DNA of 64,000 nucleotides, taken from positions 3,144,757-3,208,756 of the forward strand of contig CP092872.1 of the NCBI GenBank assembly GCA_030710605.1. The letters run 5' to 3'. The stretch is from Cordylochernes scorpioides (lineage: Eukaryota; Arthropoda; Arachnida; Pseudoscorpiones; Chernetidae). Of this stretch, positions 11,417 through 22,879 are shown piece after piece; the stretch's first letter is position 1, and every line of letters starts with the position of its first letter. A program made the translations under genes and the position numbers. The notes under the pieces are model-generated. The model worked only from the letters and a program-made list of their open reading frames with translations, was not told the origin of the DNA and searched no databases.

Positions 11417-11616
11417 TAAAAAATAAAATTGAGAGGCTCTGGGCAAAAATAGTTGTTTTTTGTCAGAAAATGATTATGACAATATTGCTGTATCATGTTT
11501 GATTATCAGATACAAAATTATATCTAGAAAAACCCCAAAAAGCTGAGACCACGGGTGAAGCCAGTTCATTTTTAGTGTGCAGGAACAAAATTCTAACAGA
11601 AAACATTTATTCGAGC

Positions 11617-11752
11617 AGAAGACATAAAGTTTGGAGCGGGACGTTTCACAAGAGTGACATCCACAACGCCAATTTATAATTGTAACGAATAGTATTTGAA
11701 TATAAACATTTAATTGGGTAAAACCTGGGCGTTGCCTAAGTCATTCGGCTAG
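11617..11752 (+). mobile_element. Helitron 3' fragment
   Basis: Carries the GGAGCGGGACGTTTCACAAG block seen in other copies and ends CTAG followed by T at 11752. The hairpin is partly decayed. Confidence 0.6.
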
Positions 11753-11756
11753 TTAC

Positions 11757-12575
11757 AAATAAAACTCATGGACAAAAGGAAGTTTTACCTTTATGCATGT
11801 ATATCGGGATTCATACAATAACTCTGGAAGATATTAAAGTGACCTTTATTGAAGACTCACTCATGGACAAAAATTAAGGAAGTGGTACCCTTTAGCCTGT
11901 ATAATAGGATTCATACAATAACCTTTATTGAAGACAAACTCATGGACAAAAATTAAGGAAGTGTTACCCTTTAGCAGGTATATCGGAATTCATACAATAA
12001 CTCTGAAAGATATTACAGTGACCTTTATTGAAGAAATACTCATGAACAAAAATTAAGGAAGTGGTACCCTTTAGCATGTATAACAAGATTCATACAATAA
12101 CGTTTATTGAAGACACACTCATGGACAAAAATAAAGGAATGGTACCCTTTAGCAGGTATATCGGGATTCATACAATAACTCTGAAAGATATTACAGTGAC
12201 CTTTATTGAAGACACATTCATGGAAAAAAATTAAGGAAGTGGTACCCTTTAGCCTATATAACAGTATTCATACAATAACCTTTATTGAAGACACACTCAT
12301 GGACAAAAATATAGGAAGTGGTACCCTTTAGCATGTATAACAGGATTTATACAATAACCTTTATAGAAGACATACTCATGGACAAAAATTAAGGAAGTGG
12401 TACCCTTTAGCAGGTATATCGGGATTCATACAATAACTCTGAAATATATTACAGTGACCTTTTTTGAAGACACACTCATGGACAAAAATTAAGGAAGTGG
12501 TACCCTTTAGCAGGTATATCGGGATTCATACAATAACTCTGAAAGATATTACAGTGACCTTTATTGAAGACACAC
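11757..12575. repeat. Satellite array built from a mariner-type MITE
   Basis: About nine units start with ACTCATGGACAAAAATTAAG. Two lengths alternate (about 80 and 100-118 bp) because some units lack the TCTGAAAGATATTACAG part. The unit start matches the terminal repeat of the complete MITE at 51425-51638. Confidence 0.8.
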
Positions 12576-12579
12576 GAGA

Positions 12580-13430
12580 TAATTAAGTTTGAACAACCTC
12601 TGTCTCCTTCAAAAATCAGATGACAGGCGAAACGTCAAAATTTGAAACTTCCTTAAGTTTTGTTCATGAGTGCATTTTGAAGATTGAAAATGCTAAAAGA
12701 ACACGTATTCAAATTGAGTTGAAAGAACGAGGCCTAAAGATCAGGATGAACCTCAGAGAAGGCGAGCATCTCCCAGAGCAGAGGAAACTCCAGTAACTGT
12801 ATCTACATCTGGATGGGATATATCTACCTCTGACACGATGTCGGGGTATGATGTCGACGTAGTTACTCTGTTGCAAAAGTGAATGATGGACTGAGGTGTG
12901 ACGGCGCGGCAATCGGCTATTAGTTCCTGCTGCCACCACGAGGGGGAGCCCGCAGAGTAAATTCCAGACGCCACCACCAGGGGGAGCTACATTAAATTTA
13001 TTCAAACGGCGGGTCAGCTCTGCCTTTTTTTGCTGTCCCAATATAATTATACTTTTATTTTGTATCTTTATTTTTCTTAATGAACAATTTGTTATTAAAT
13101 AATCACTGCCTTAAATTTTGAAAATATACAAAAAAACGCCGACAGCGTGTCGACCTAGGGGGTGGAGCAATGGGAAGTCGAAGAAGTCACCAGATATCTG
13201 ACATCTGGTACACTTACTTAGTCCGGTGCCATGTGCTGGCAATATGGTTGAGGGGACCACGTAGGACAATAGTCTTGTTAGCGTATCCAATAGTTGAGTT
13301 GGCGCTTTCCTCAAATAGATTTGTTCACACAGGTGGCGCTATTTGTATTAAACGCGGGTCATCATTAAAAAATCTTCTTCGATCGTCTGCAGCCAGAGTT
13401 CTGGCGACCACAGAAATCTGTTGTATATAT
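12580..13430. other. Non-repetitive stretch, no supported gene
   Basis: This is one of the few stretches without a recognised repeat. A plus-strand frame near 12720-12885 reads hydrophilic residues and stops (ending TLLQK), and a minus ORF overlaps it. Neither has a recognisable domain. It holds the CTCF-like motifs listed separately. Confidence 0.4.
12933..12989 (+). promoter_or_regulatory. Two CTCF-like motifs 38 bp apart
   Basis: CCACCACGAGGGGGAGC (12933-12949) and CCACCACCAGGGGGAGCTA (12971-12989) resemble the core of the animal CTCF motif. A third, AGGTGGCGCTAT (13331-13342), matches the insect-type core. Binding is inferred from resemblance only. Confidence 0.3.
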
Positions 13431-13444
13431 ATACACTCATAGAC

Positions 13445-13885
13445 AAAACATGAGGACTTAATGACGTCCGTAGTCTATTTTTTTGAAGTAAAAGAGGCAA
13501 TTTTTTTCACAGTTGGTTATCTCGTGTGTCTTCAATATAGGTCATTGCGTATCAAATATCTTTCAGAGCTATTGTCTGAATCCCAATATACATGCCAAAA
13601 GGTACAACTTCCTTAAGTTTTGTCCATGAGTGTATAAACACTTGGTTATCTCGTTTGTCTTCAATAAAGATCACTGTAATATCTTTCAGAGTTATTGTCT
13701 GAATCCCGATATACATTCTAAAAGGTACAACTTCCTTAAGTTTTGTCCATGAGTGTATACACACTTGATTATCTCAAGTGTCTTCAATAAAGGTCACTGT
13801 AATATCTTTCAGATTTATTGTCTGAATCCCGATATACATTCTGAAAGGTACAACTCCCTTAAGTTTTATCTAAAAGTGTATATGA
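13445..13885. repeat. MITE-derived satellite, inverted orientation
   Basis: Three to four units of about 118 bp ending CTTCCTTAAGTTTTGTCCAT. Same family as 11757-12575 and 32385-33362. The last unit belongs to the duplicated block that starts near 13755. Confidence 0.8.
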
Positions 13886-13947
13886 ACCTAAGCCTTAAGG
13901 ACAGTTAGACATATAAATACACGCGATAACGTGCCAACTATATAAGG

Positions 13948-14112
13948 TAGAACCTCCCTGTGAAAGATACCTAATTGCAGAGCCAAAGTGTCCTTTTTAC
14001 CGGTGAGTTGCAATAAAGTAAAAATGGTGATATTGCAAATGAAAACTGTATTTTATAGAGAGGTGTTCTCTAGCGTAAGTGTCCTCTCATGGAGGTTCTA
14101 CTGTAAAAGAAA
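13948..14112. mobile_element. Pogo/Tigger-like MITE, family A
   Basis: Ends AGAACCTCCCTG and its complement GGAGGTTCTACTG. The inside repeats TGTCCT-type blocks on both strands. Part of duplication copy A. Confidence 0.7.
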
Positions 14113-14229
14113 TAGAAGTATCAATGCACGAATATTTCTTTTAAAAATAAATCACAAACAATTTTATTTAAAAAATACATAAATATGAAACTATTTATTT
14201 CAGTATATATAACACATATAAAAAGAAAG

Positions 14230-14649
14230 TTAATTTTCTCCACTGATGTAACGGTCTAATAATTCATCGAGCTGTCTTTTCTTAATGCCATTGACGAAGT
14301 GCTTGACAATGCAATCCACCATGGCTGCGATTCCAAGAAATTCAGCTGCATTGCCCAATTCCTGCAGGAAATCGTGATCTTTTTTCAAGAAATTGGCGTC
14401 CCATTCTGAGAATACATGCATTTGAGGTGTGGGTTTGGTTTGGGTCTCTTCATCAAATGGAGGGTCATCCTTGTGATAGTTCAACCATATGACAATTTGT
14501 TCGAAGCACATAGAGTCAACAAAAGGAACAGGTACTCTTGCGTTCCCAAAACATATATTTTCATCGATTTGTGGAATCTTGGCGGCTATTTCTCGATTGA
14601 TCCTGAAAATCTTGCCATCAGAAGTTTCAACTTCAACTGTGTTGCTCAT
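14230..14649 (-). CDS. SKP1-like protein (copy A), short C-terminus
   Basis: The 139-aa product starting MSNTVEVETSDGK is SKP1-like: an N-terminal BTB/POZ-type fold with SDGKIFRI (residues 9-16), a variable loop, then IVIWLNYHKDDPPF. HKDDPP is the signature of SKP1 before the acidic linker. WDANFLKKD and LGNAAEFLGIAAMVDCIVKHFVNGI then match the SKP1 helices up to the dimerisation/F-box region. In SCF ubiquitin ligases SKP1 links CUL1 to F-box proteins. Canonical SKP1 is about 160 aa and ends with WCEEK; this one stops after LLDRYISGEN, so about 25 residues that help grip F-box proteins are missing. An upstream in-frame ATG at 14706 would add 19 residues; I prefer the inner start because it aligns with the family. 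No intron is visible, so a retrogene origin is possible. Confidence 0.8.
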   Translation of the reverse strand: MSNTVEVETSDGKIFRINREIAAKIPQIDENICFGNARVPVPFVDSMCFEQIVIWLNYHKDDPPFDEETQTKPTPQMHVFSEWDANFLKKDHDFLQELGNAAEFLGIAAMVDCIVKHFVNGIKKRQLDELLDRYISGEN

Positions 14650-15174
14650 TTTGATATATTTACTTTGTTTTTCTGACGGGAAATATAAAACGATTTTTTT
14701 GTTCACAAATTGGTTGAAAGAGATATAGCAAACTAAAAAAGGATGATTTTTCTTTTTTCTAAATCTTTTTAAAATGAAAAATTTAACTCAATGATATTAA
14801 TAATTATTTATTTGAAAATAAAATATAAATATTATTTATATATTTCCCATATTTAATTTTTAAAAATTATATTCAATAATTAGTACGCGCACAAATGTGT
14901 GTTTTAAAATAATACTTTAAATCAGAAACCTCTCCATCTCCTGGTTAGAAATCCTGATAATAGTATATATTTTGACGCAGAAGATAGAGAGACACGCTTC
15001 CAAAATCAACTACCACCCTAGCGACCATCCCCCGTACCTGGAGTCCAGCCATTTCCCCATAACTCTACTCTAGAATCTTGGCCTTTCGGATAGCTTATCA
15101 CCAATTTTACAATGTGTTAAGAATTTAATAAAACATAATGTTAAAGTGATAATCATGTTGAAGGACTGACAAGT
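14650..15174. other. SKP1-like upstream region, no other feature
   Basis: AT-rich DNA upstream of the minus-strand gene. No clear TATA box or initiator can be picked out from many AT stretches. The region is duplicated at 25084-25600. Confidence 0.4.
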
Positions 15175-15487
15175 CCTTTTTTTACTTATCCTTAGTACAC
15201 GTGGTACAGGCCATGATAATCATGGTGGGTACTTAGCGACTGCTTTTACTATAAAGCGCTCCACATGTCTACGCATGTGAAAAGCAGTTCGACTTTGCAC
15301 TTACAAATGTGCCAGAACCCCGTTTGGTGACTTGCACTCGCTGGTGGGGTTGGACCTTTTCAAGAATCGGGGGCCATTGGAGATTTTTTTTTTTTTCTAA
15401 TCAGAAAAAAAGTGTCCAATGCGGGAATCGAACCCGGGCGTAGTGGTCGAAAACCAAACGGTTTAACCAACCTTCCACCGACCCCCC
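15175..15487 (-). mobile_element. tRNA-headed SINE
   Basis: On the minus strand it starts with a tRNA-like head (GGTCGGTGGAAGGTTGGTT, B box GGTTCGATTCCCGCATTGG). It continues through a body with CACATGTGTAGACATGTGG-like text and ends in an A run. Seven copies occur in the window. Confidence 0.8.
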
Positions 15488-15734
15488 CTAAAGCTTGAAA
15501 ATAAAATTTGTATAAGAAACTTAACCCTGGAAGCTTCATTTATTTTATATTAAAACATCATTACTTGTTAATTAGTTTCAACGTGCGCGTTGATTCATTT
15601 TAAATAGATATCGAAATATATGAGAAAGAGATACCCCATAATAGTAACAGATAGGTAACCCAAGCTCCTAGAGCATATCCATAGATTGGTAACTACGCGG
15701 TCTGTCCTGTAGCTTAGGAGTCTATATTGGTAGC

Positions 15735-16090
15735 CTTAGTCTTCATCTTCTTCTTTCTTATCTCCACTCAATCATACTAAGGTATCAAGCTTGTAGAGCT
15801 GTAACCATGACTGGGTGAAGTAGAATGCCTTTGTCATTTAGACTGGGAGCACTACTCAGTGGCAGGCCGACTTAGCTCCAAAATAAATGGCCGCCTCTGA
15901 CATGAGGAACAAACGCCATGTACAGCCGCTCCTAACATGGAGTACAAACGCTGCTCATCCTGTATCCCTGGATCAGGAGCTCTTACAGGGTACTATCAGC
16001 CGGGCCAGCTGAGCCCAGGTTTTTTAGTGAGCTTGTTACTGCTCCCCCTCCTCCTTTTTCATCCGGGCTTGGGACAGGCAAAGGCGGAGT
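15735..16090. repeat. Interspersed repeat, unassigned
   Basis: Shared with 26165-26520, 47040-47400 and (inverted) 53330-53690: TTCTTTCTTATCTCCACTCA to GGGCTTGGGAC. GC-rich with no lasting ORF. It may be the untranslated leader of a retroposon, but I cannot name it. Confidence 0.6.
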
Positions 16091-16267
16091 TGTATCCTAA
16101 GTGAACCAGTTCGCCGAGTGTTTCCAAGCCGGTCTTGGTAGATTCAACAGGGCAATGTAGCCGTCTGGAATCTCTGTAGCTGGAATGCTGGGCAGCTGAC
16201 ACCACATACACTGTCATGGACAAAAAAACTCAAGAAATTTTTGATCATACATCTCCTTATTTGCTTA

Positions 16268-16349
16268 TACAGGGTGGCCCATAAGTTCCGAGAAATTTTC
16301 ATTTTTTTATTAAAAATTAAAAGGTTCAGGACTTATGGGCCACCCTGTA
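16268..16349. mobile_element. Short mariner-like MITE
   Basis: 82 bp bounded by TA. Inverted ends CAGGGTGGCCCATAAGT and complement nearly meet, leaving a short AT-rich loop. Confidence 0.75.
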
Positions 16350-16479
16350 TAACAACGGATTTCCTATATATGTAAATCGAACGTTCTCCTCTTTAAAAAA
16401 TAATAAATATAATAAAAAATATTTATATATTCTAAAAGGTACAGTTTCCTTAAGTTTCATTCTCCCGTGAGTATATATA

Positions 16480-16945
16480 TATATATTCAAATATTTGCAT
16501 CGAGCAATGTCTTCATTGGTGTCATTAATGACTTCATTCGATGTATATAGATGGAGCGTTATTGCTTTGTAGTAAAGATATATATATATGTCATAATTTG
16601 CCTAATACCCGAGAGGTATAATTTCTTTTCCCCCTGTTGGAATGTTAATTCAAATTCATCCATCTATAAATACACTGTACAAAATAAACATGGGAGCCAG
16701 AGCGCGCGGGCGATTACTACGGCACGCCGCGCGCGGGCGAATACTACGGCACGCCGCGCGCGCGCTTATTTGCGTGAAACGAATTCTTTTCGAAGCTTAG
16801 ATGCATAACATTTGTACCCTTCCATTCGATCATGACATATATATATATATATTTAATACAAAGCAATAACGCGCCATCTATATACATCGAATGAAGACAT
16901 TAATGACACCAATGAAGACATTGCTCGATGCAAATGTTTATATGT
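16480..16945. repeat. Foldback element
   Basis: Arms of about 90 bp (TTGCATCGAGCAATGTCTTC at the left, complement at 16900-16940) carry the GCGCCATCTATATACATCG block. The middle is a CG-rich tandem (16690-16765) that has lost one unit in copy B. Another foldback half with TACTGCCCTTACTGCGATG lies at 17110-17525. Confidence 0.65.
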
Positions 16946-17719
16946 AATTCCACTGTCCTAAAAGCTTATGTCCATCGTTTTCTAAAATACCATTTCTAAT
17001 ATTCCACCCTTCAGTGTAACATATAAAAGCAGAATGATTCAATACAGTATTAGAGCTCTAAAGAAGCGATCTGGTAGATTAAATTGGCAAAACCACTGGG
17101 AAGGCTCAGCACTAATGAGCCAATCCCTCACAGTATTTTTTCATCGCAGTAAGGACAGTGGAAGTTTGTTTCATTTGTAAAAGAAACATTCGTGTATTAA
17201 TGACTTCATTTCTTATATTTATTAACGGGAAACCTTCATGAGATTCAAGACTTCTCTTGTTCAGGAAATAGGTCTGAAACGATAGTCAATCTCAAACGTC
17301 ATATTAATGGTTTACCTCAATAAAGTTGAATAATAAATAATGACGTAGCAATAACGCGCCATCTATACATATAAAATGAAAGGATTTAAAAGCACGAATG
17401 TTTCTTTTATACATAATACAAACTTCTACTGCCCTTACTGCGATGAAAAATATATTGGGAGGGCTTGGCTCATCAGTGGTAAACCCTCCCAGCGGTTTCG
17501 CCAATTTAATCCACCAGACCGCTTCTCAGAGCTCTAATAATGAGGGGAGGTTTATGTCTTTCTCTCTCTGATATATTCTGATTCATATTTAGTGAAATTA
17601 ACACGCGTTGAAACTAATTAACAAGTTTCACTAGATTCTTAACCTATTATCTTAACATAGGAAAAAAAATCCTACTTGCGACCCAAAAATCTTTATTTTT
17701 AGTTATAAATATTTCATCT

Positions 17720-17940
17720 AAGACTATATACATATATTTTTGAAAATAGAGCTATCCATAAATAAATCTTCAATCAAAAAGGCATATATTAGATCAAAAA
17801 ATCAATTATTTTTACCAATATTTTACAAAATTTATTTTGTCCATAATATAAATATATATATCAAATTTTCCCCCATTGAATATAACAAAATATTTTAAAA
17901 ACTTAATTCTGTTGACGTTATGTGGCGCTGAGTTTGTTGT
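17720..17940. other. AT-rich DNA, nothing supported
   Basis: No ORF, RNA or element edge seen between the duplication end and the repeat at 17940. Confidence 0.4.
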
Positions 17941-18040
17941 TGACACACTTTAAAATGTTTTAACACCTTGATAAAGGTTGGCGTCCAGCCAACTGAAATA
18001 TTGATAAAATAAATGATTTTTTGATCCAATATATGACTTT
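17940..18040 (+). repeat. Short repeat with degenerate hammerhead-like hairpin
   Basis: Contains TTGATAAAGGTTGGCG, a short loop, then GCCAACTGAAATATTG. The stem GGTTGGC/GCCAAC flanked by TGATAA and GAAA recalls the hammerhead core of PLE ends, but conserved positions are changed. About nine copies are in the window. Confidence 0.5.
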
Positions 18041-18051
18041 TTTATTAAAAT

Positions 18052-18400
18052 ATCTATATCAATAAAATGCAAATTTCATAAGTGTTGTTCACTAAAAACT
18101 TTCGTTACAATGCATCAATTTCGACCAAATTTTCAACATTTATGTAAAACGAGATGGAGCAGGTTTTGCTTAACATCAAAATATTTTTCCCTAACATTAA
18201 CATGCGTAACTTCGCTGTTATCGATTAAATACAAAAAAAATCAACAGAGTTAATTTTATTTATATATAAATACAAAATTAAATTTCAACAGAGTTAATTT
18301 TTTTTTACATACTAGCTAATAATCTCAATCTAAAAAAATATTCAAAACAAGCAATTTTAAGATAACACCTAATGTAAAACAGTCGGCCAAGAAAACAAAT
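18052..18400 (+). mobile_element. Helitron 5' part, second family
   Basis: Starts TCTATATCAATAAAATGCAA and matches the inverted copies at 22035-22513 and 31432-31924 up to the GATTAAATAC and TAGCTAATAATC blocks. Its 3' half is lost. Confidence 0.65.
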
Positions 18401-18632
18401 AACGTGTAATATATATATAATAAATATAATATATATAATATAACAGTATAATAACGGTATAAAGAAATAATGAGCATATTGTTCAAATTTATAATTGTAA
18501 CGAATAGTATTTATTTAAAACATTTTAAAAACACACAGTTTGGAACGGGACGTTTCACAAGAGTGACATCCATGGCGCCAATTTATAATTGTAACGAATA
18601 GTATTTGAATTAAAACGTTTTTAAAATATATA

Positions 18633-18972
18633 TGTGATAGGATCCTGTCGACTTTCGATGTGGCACTATAGTGATAATAATGTGGTGAGTGAGAAATATG
18701 GGAACAACAAGTTTGGAAGATGGAACCCAGCAAACCGAGGGAGAGAGGGAGCGCTAGCGGGCTGCCACCGCGGAAATGCACGTCTTGTGAGGCCCCCACC
18801 CCCCCCGACTGAGTAAACATAGAACTGAGGTTCCAAGAAAAGGCCCTGCGGTCGCCCCCTTGGAATGTGACTGCTATATCAAGTGACCGGCCTTAGCTGC
18901 GTTCTCTCTCTCTCTCTCTCTGGTCGACTGTAGATTTGTTTTATTAATCCTGGAAGAGCATATATTATGACA
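18633..18972. repeat. Long terminal repeat, left
   Basis: TG...CA ends; GC-rich middle and a CT microsatellite (about 18903-18920) longer than in the right copy. Confidence 0.75.
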
Positions 18973-19122
18973 TATGGCCCCCGTTCAAGAAGGCTGAACA
19001 TGGTTTGAGTATACTTAAAGCTGGTGAAGCCAGGGATAGAGAAAATAATTTTACAGTTAAAATTAGTTAAGGTAATGGTGACATAGTTTTATTTGAAGTA
19101 AACGAAAAAATTGCGCTACAAA

Positions 19123-19204
19123 TTTTAAAATAAAACTACAACCTTTCGCAATAAGATCATAATAAAAGAAACTTATTGCGAAAGGTTGTAGTTTTATTTT
19201 AAAA
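19123..19204. repeat. Perfect 33-bp inverted repeat, 16-nt loop
   Basis: Arms 19123-19155 and 19172-19204 (TACAACCTTTCGCAATAAG and complement) are exact complements within the LTR element. Confidence 0.9.
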
Positions 19205-19282
19205 CATAGTTTTATGTAAATAAAATATTGTATAGTACACAAGTAAATATTATTTACAAGCAGTTTTACAACACCGGGGAGT

Positions 19283-19555
19283 TTGACATTTAAGGAAATC
19301 TTTGAAAATATCAAGGTTATAAAAGGCTATATACAACAAAATCTAATGTACTATAAGGGAAGTGATATGGAGGAGTGTGAACAACGAGAAGAAGAGTCAC
19401 ATACATATGATGAAATTCTGAAGATCATTAAGACTGGGGAACTCTACACTTTAAGATATTTTTTCAGGCGGACATGGCAAGGGAAACTTGTCATGGGCTT
19501 TCTATGCTATAAGTGTAGAGTACGAGAAATGAGGTTGAGGTTGGCAATTGTGTGA
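19283..19555 (+). CDS. Small ORF in LTR-element interior, unrecognised
   Basis: 90 codons, charged and tyrosine-rich, with no domain I recognise. It might be a gag remnant because it lies about 310 bp after the left LTR. Codon use gives no clear support. Confidence 0.2.
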   Translation: MTFKEIFENIKVIKGYIQQNLMYYKGSDMEECEQREEESHTYDEILKIIKTGELYTLRYFFRRTWQGKLVMGFLCYKCRVREMRLRLAIV

Positions 19556-21249
19556 GCTCAGGACTGAGGTAAATATCGAACTACATACAATGTTAGAATT
19601 TCGGCGAACAGAGCGAGGGGAAACTTGCTCTGGGCCAATCTAACTTATCTATGCAGTTACTTGTGTAGCGAGTCCGAGGGGAAAAGTCCCGTGTGTAGGT
19701 GAGGAAGTCGAACGGACTTATATTTAATTTGCGGAAAGTATGCGCGCACAGTGCCAAAAATTGGGACGAGGACTGCGTTGTCCGTTACAAGTGACAAGCT
19801 TCTCGGACACGAGGTGTTTGAACCGTCGTGGGAGCTTGTTCAAGGCGATGATTTCGCGGTGGGTTGAACGTAAGACCCATGTCTGCGCGAAATGATGACG
19901 GACCGGACAGAATCAGCGACGATGTTTAACGTACTTCCGTGGGAAATATCGGAGGTAGGCTATATCGTGCTGGTTTGGACAATGGACAAACATAGATTTG
20001 AAGACAGGGTCCTTGTGGCGAACGTTTGGCGCGAGAAGAAGAAGTGAACTGTGTCGCTCGATGCAGATTGTTCAAGTGCGAACAAAAAGGAGTTGATAAA
20101 TATCTAGCAGTTAGTCAATCTGCATCCTGTGACGAACACACCATTGGCTAGATGGTGTGGGTCGGTGGATATGCTAGAGATGAACTACGAAATATATTAT
20201 CATACATGAAGGGCGAAGATTAGGATTTTGAAATGACAATATTGTTTGCAATAATGTTCGATAATTGATTAATCAATAATTCTATAAAAGGTCCTGAGCT
20301 GGTATAAGGTTGAAAAAGTTGTAAGAATGAGTGGGACATTAAGGGAAAGATAGATAAGAGTCACCAAGGGTTGGTTGTAAGCAAGACTCACGAGGCGGTT
20401 GGAATTCTTCGACGCCTGAATTACAGGGTGAATTTTGAGTCGTTTAGGGAAAGAAATTATTTTTCGTGAGTCGTGCTTACAAGTAGTAGAGGTCATATAC
20501 AAATAGGTATACAAAAGTTTAGGTGTTGGAGGCATATTTTTATAGATAAGTTGATTATAAAAATCTATTTTTAATAGTAAAAAATCGTAAAGCATTAATA
20601 GTAGAATTCCTTTTTTTTTTTTAAGAGTTACGTTAAAATGGAAATTATTTAATTAAAATGACGATTGATAAATTCTACTGGTAAGGTAACTAATTAAATG
20701 CGTTACAAATATCTAAATAAATAGTATGGAGAATAAAATCATTGTTAATAGGCGTGGAGAGAATAAATGGAGCTAATTATGTAAATATTGGGACAATTTA
20801 CAAGGAATGACTTATTTAAAGAATGAATGGTAGGAGTTAAAACAATTACACTCACGAGTTATGTTGGTTTAGGGTGCAGGTAAGTTCATTGAGCTTCGGG
20901 AGAGTTCTGTCTGTGACACTGTGCGTACCAGTGTTGTACATCACAGTAGCGGCAGGGATATGGCGGAGTCTTGTCCATGATGGAGGAAAGTGTCCTGCCC
21001 TGACACGGCGATCGTTCTTGAGTAGATCTAGTGCTGGAAGAAGTGCGTGGCAGCTCCATCTCCGTCGTAGGTGAATACTTCTTCGGGATCACGGTTCAAA
21101 GGTTGGCGAGGAAGGGGTTGAGGGCTCGAAGAGGAGTGGTTACAGTTGAGTTGGGTTTGGTCTATCATCGTGGCTTGGCTTCTTGTTTCTTCATACTCCG
21201 GTATATGAGGGATTCGCTTCCCGGCCAGGTCTTATCCTGTCGACTCTTC
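19556..21249. other. LTR-element interior, no recognised gene
   Basis: Contains GC-richer stretches (19590-20110, 20870-21240) with short frames on both strands but no conserved retroelement motif. No polypurine tract is obvious before 21250. Confidence 0.4.
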
Positions 21250-21585
21250 TGTGATAGGATCCTGTCGACTTTCGATGTGGCACTATAGTGATAATAATGT
21301 GGTGAGTGAGAAATAAGGGAACAACAAGTTTGGAAGATGGAACCCAGCAAACCGAGGGAGAGAGGGAGCGCTAGCGGGCTGCCACCGCGGAAATGCACGT
21401 CTTGTGAGGCCACCACCCCCCCCGACTGAGTAAACATAGAACTGAGGTTCCAAGAAAAGGCCCTGCGGTCGCCCCCTTGGAATGTGACTGCTATATCAAG
21501 TGACCGGCCTTAGCTGCGTTCTCTCTCTCTCTCTGGTCGACTGTAGATTTGTTTTATTAATCCTGGAAGAGCATATATTATGACA
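21250..21585. repeat. Long terminal repeat, right
   Basis: Direct copy of 18633-18972 with a shorter CT repeat and few substitutions. Confidence 0.75.
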
Positions 21586-21719
21586 TATACGCACTCGGGT
21601 AAAACCCGGGCGTTGCCCGGGCCATTCGTATTATATAAATATATAATAAAAAATATAATGTAATGAATATTATTATCATTATTATCATAATAGTCTATGT
21701 TCCGGAAAATTATTTTCAA

Positions 21720-21784
21720 TAATATTCGTTAGGCAAACTTTCACTCAGATAAAACCCGGGCGAAGCCGGGTACACATCCGCTAG
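21720..21784 (+). mobile_element. Helitron 3' terminus
   Basis: CCCGGGCGAAGCCGGG hairpin, then CTAG at 21781-21784 followed by T. Confidence 0.6.
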
Positions 21785-22034
21785 TATTTATATATATATA
21801 TATATATAGTTTTATATTTTTGTTATAACCTGAAATCTCTTTTATTTATACTTTCTTATTCACGACAATAAAGCAATTTTGAATTAATTATTGGAGCCTT
21901 CAAAAAAATATAATTCGTGCATTTTTTCTAATCTCTATCCAGATAATTCCCTAGCACATGAAGTAGATCGTACCAAGACCGGATTTACAGGATACAGATT
22001 GTAAATATTAGTTTTGATGTATAATATATATATA

Positions 22035-22513
22035 CTAGCGGATGTGTACCCGGCTTCGCCCGGGTTTTATCCGAGTGAAAGTTTGCCTAACGAATATTAT
22101 ATATTATGAAGTATAATAAACAATGTTAAAGATTAGTTTTAATTATTAATCAAGATTGTGAGTTAAAATGTGAGAAAGATGTAAAATCGTTGTTGTTTTC
22201 TTGGCCGACTGTTTTACATATGGTATTATCTTAAAATTGCTTGTTTTGAATATTTTTTTAGATTGAGTTGAATGAACTGCTGAATTTTTTTGTATTTATA
22301 TATAAATAAAATTAACTCTGTTGATTTTTTTTTGTATTTAATCGATAACAGCGAAGTTACGCATGTTAATGTTAGGGAAAAATATTTTGATGTTAAGCAA
22401 AACCTGCTCCATCTCGTTTTACATAAATGTTGAAAATTTGGTCGAAATTGATGCATTGTAACGAAAGTTTTTAGTGATGTCCTCTTATGAAATTTGCATT
22501 TTATTAATATAGA
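22035..22513 (-). mobile_element. Non-autonomous Helitron, second family
   Basis: Complete on the minus strand: 5' TCTATATTAATAAAATGC at 22513, 3' hairpin and CTAG at 22035. About 480 bp and no ORF. Closest relatives are 31432-31924 and 38225-38502. Confidence 0.7.
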
Positions 22514-22534
22514 TATATAGAAGATATGATATCT

Positions 22535-22745
22535 CTACAAAATATTCCCTGCTTGCCCAACGCTTCCACCACCCCTGCGACACATCTCCTGCCGCCAGAT
22601 CCTAGGGTCCCTTGCCACCTGACTTCGCGCTTGGGCTAAAAAATCATAACTTTTGGTTAGTAGCCCGTAAAACCATATTTTCTCTACAAAATATTCCCAA
22701 TAATTGAACAGTAACATCGTGTGTGAGTAAGCAAGTTGGAACACT
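22535..22745. other. No gene seen
   Basis: Short duplicated phrase TCTCTACAAAATATTCCC at about 22533 and 22681. Open minus-strand frame without recognisable domain. Confidence 0.3.
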
Positions 22746-22879
22746 GCTGAAACAGCAAAATCTTTATAAAACTCTATGACTTGTATAAAACACAGGGTGT
22801 AGTTTCAGATGTCTATATTGTGAAAATAGATAAAACTTTGTGAAACATTATTTCCTGGTAATCCGATTTCACAATATTC

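Larger units (their letters stand above)
13755..17720. repeat. Direct segmental duplication, copy A
   Basis: Colinear with 24196-28312 from a satellite unit to the TACTTGCGACC sequence at the right end. It contains a MITE, a SKP1-like gene, a SINE, an interspersed repeat and a foldback. Flanks look a few per cent or less diverged by eye. Confidence 0.85.
18633..21585. mobile_element. LTR-flanked non-coding element (LARD-like)
   Basis: Two direct repeats of 336-340 bp (18633-18972 and 21250-21585), each starting TGTGATAGG and ending ATGACA, enclose 2.28 kb. A 4-bp TATA duplication flanks the whole. The first interior bases (TGGCCCCCGTTC) could be a primer-binding site. No gag, protease or polymerase frame is seen, so the element is non-autonomous. 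Strand is not determined. The LTRs differ mainly in a CT repeat, so insertion is recent. Confidence 0.7.
18485..21632 (+). mobile_element. Helitron split by an LTR element
   Basis: 18485-18632 and 21586-21632 together read as one Helitron 3' part (ATTCGTTACAATTATAAATT reversed, then GGTAAAACCCGGGCGTTGCC). They match the uninterrupted copy at 8079-8260. The LTR element between them is flanked by TATA on both sides. Confidence 0.7.

Noticed and set aside
14416-14728. Plus-strand frames opposite the SKP1-like gene
   Set aside because: Shadows of the coding strand; no domain and no independent support.
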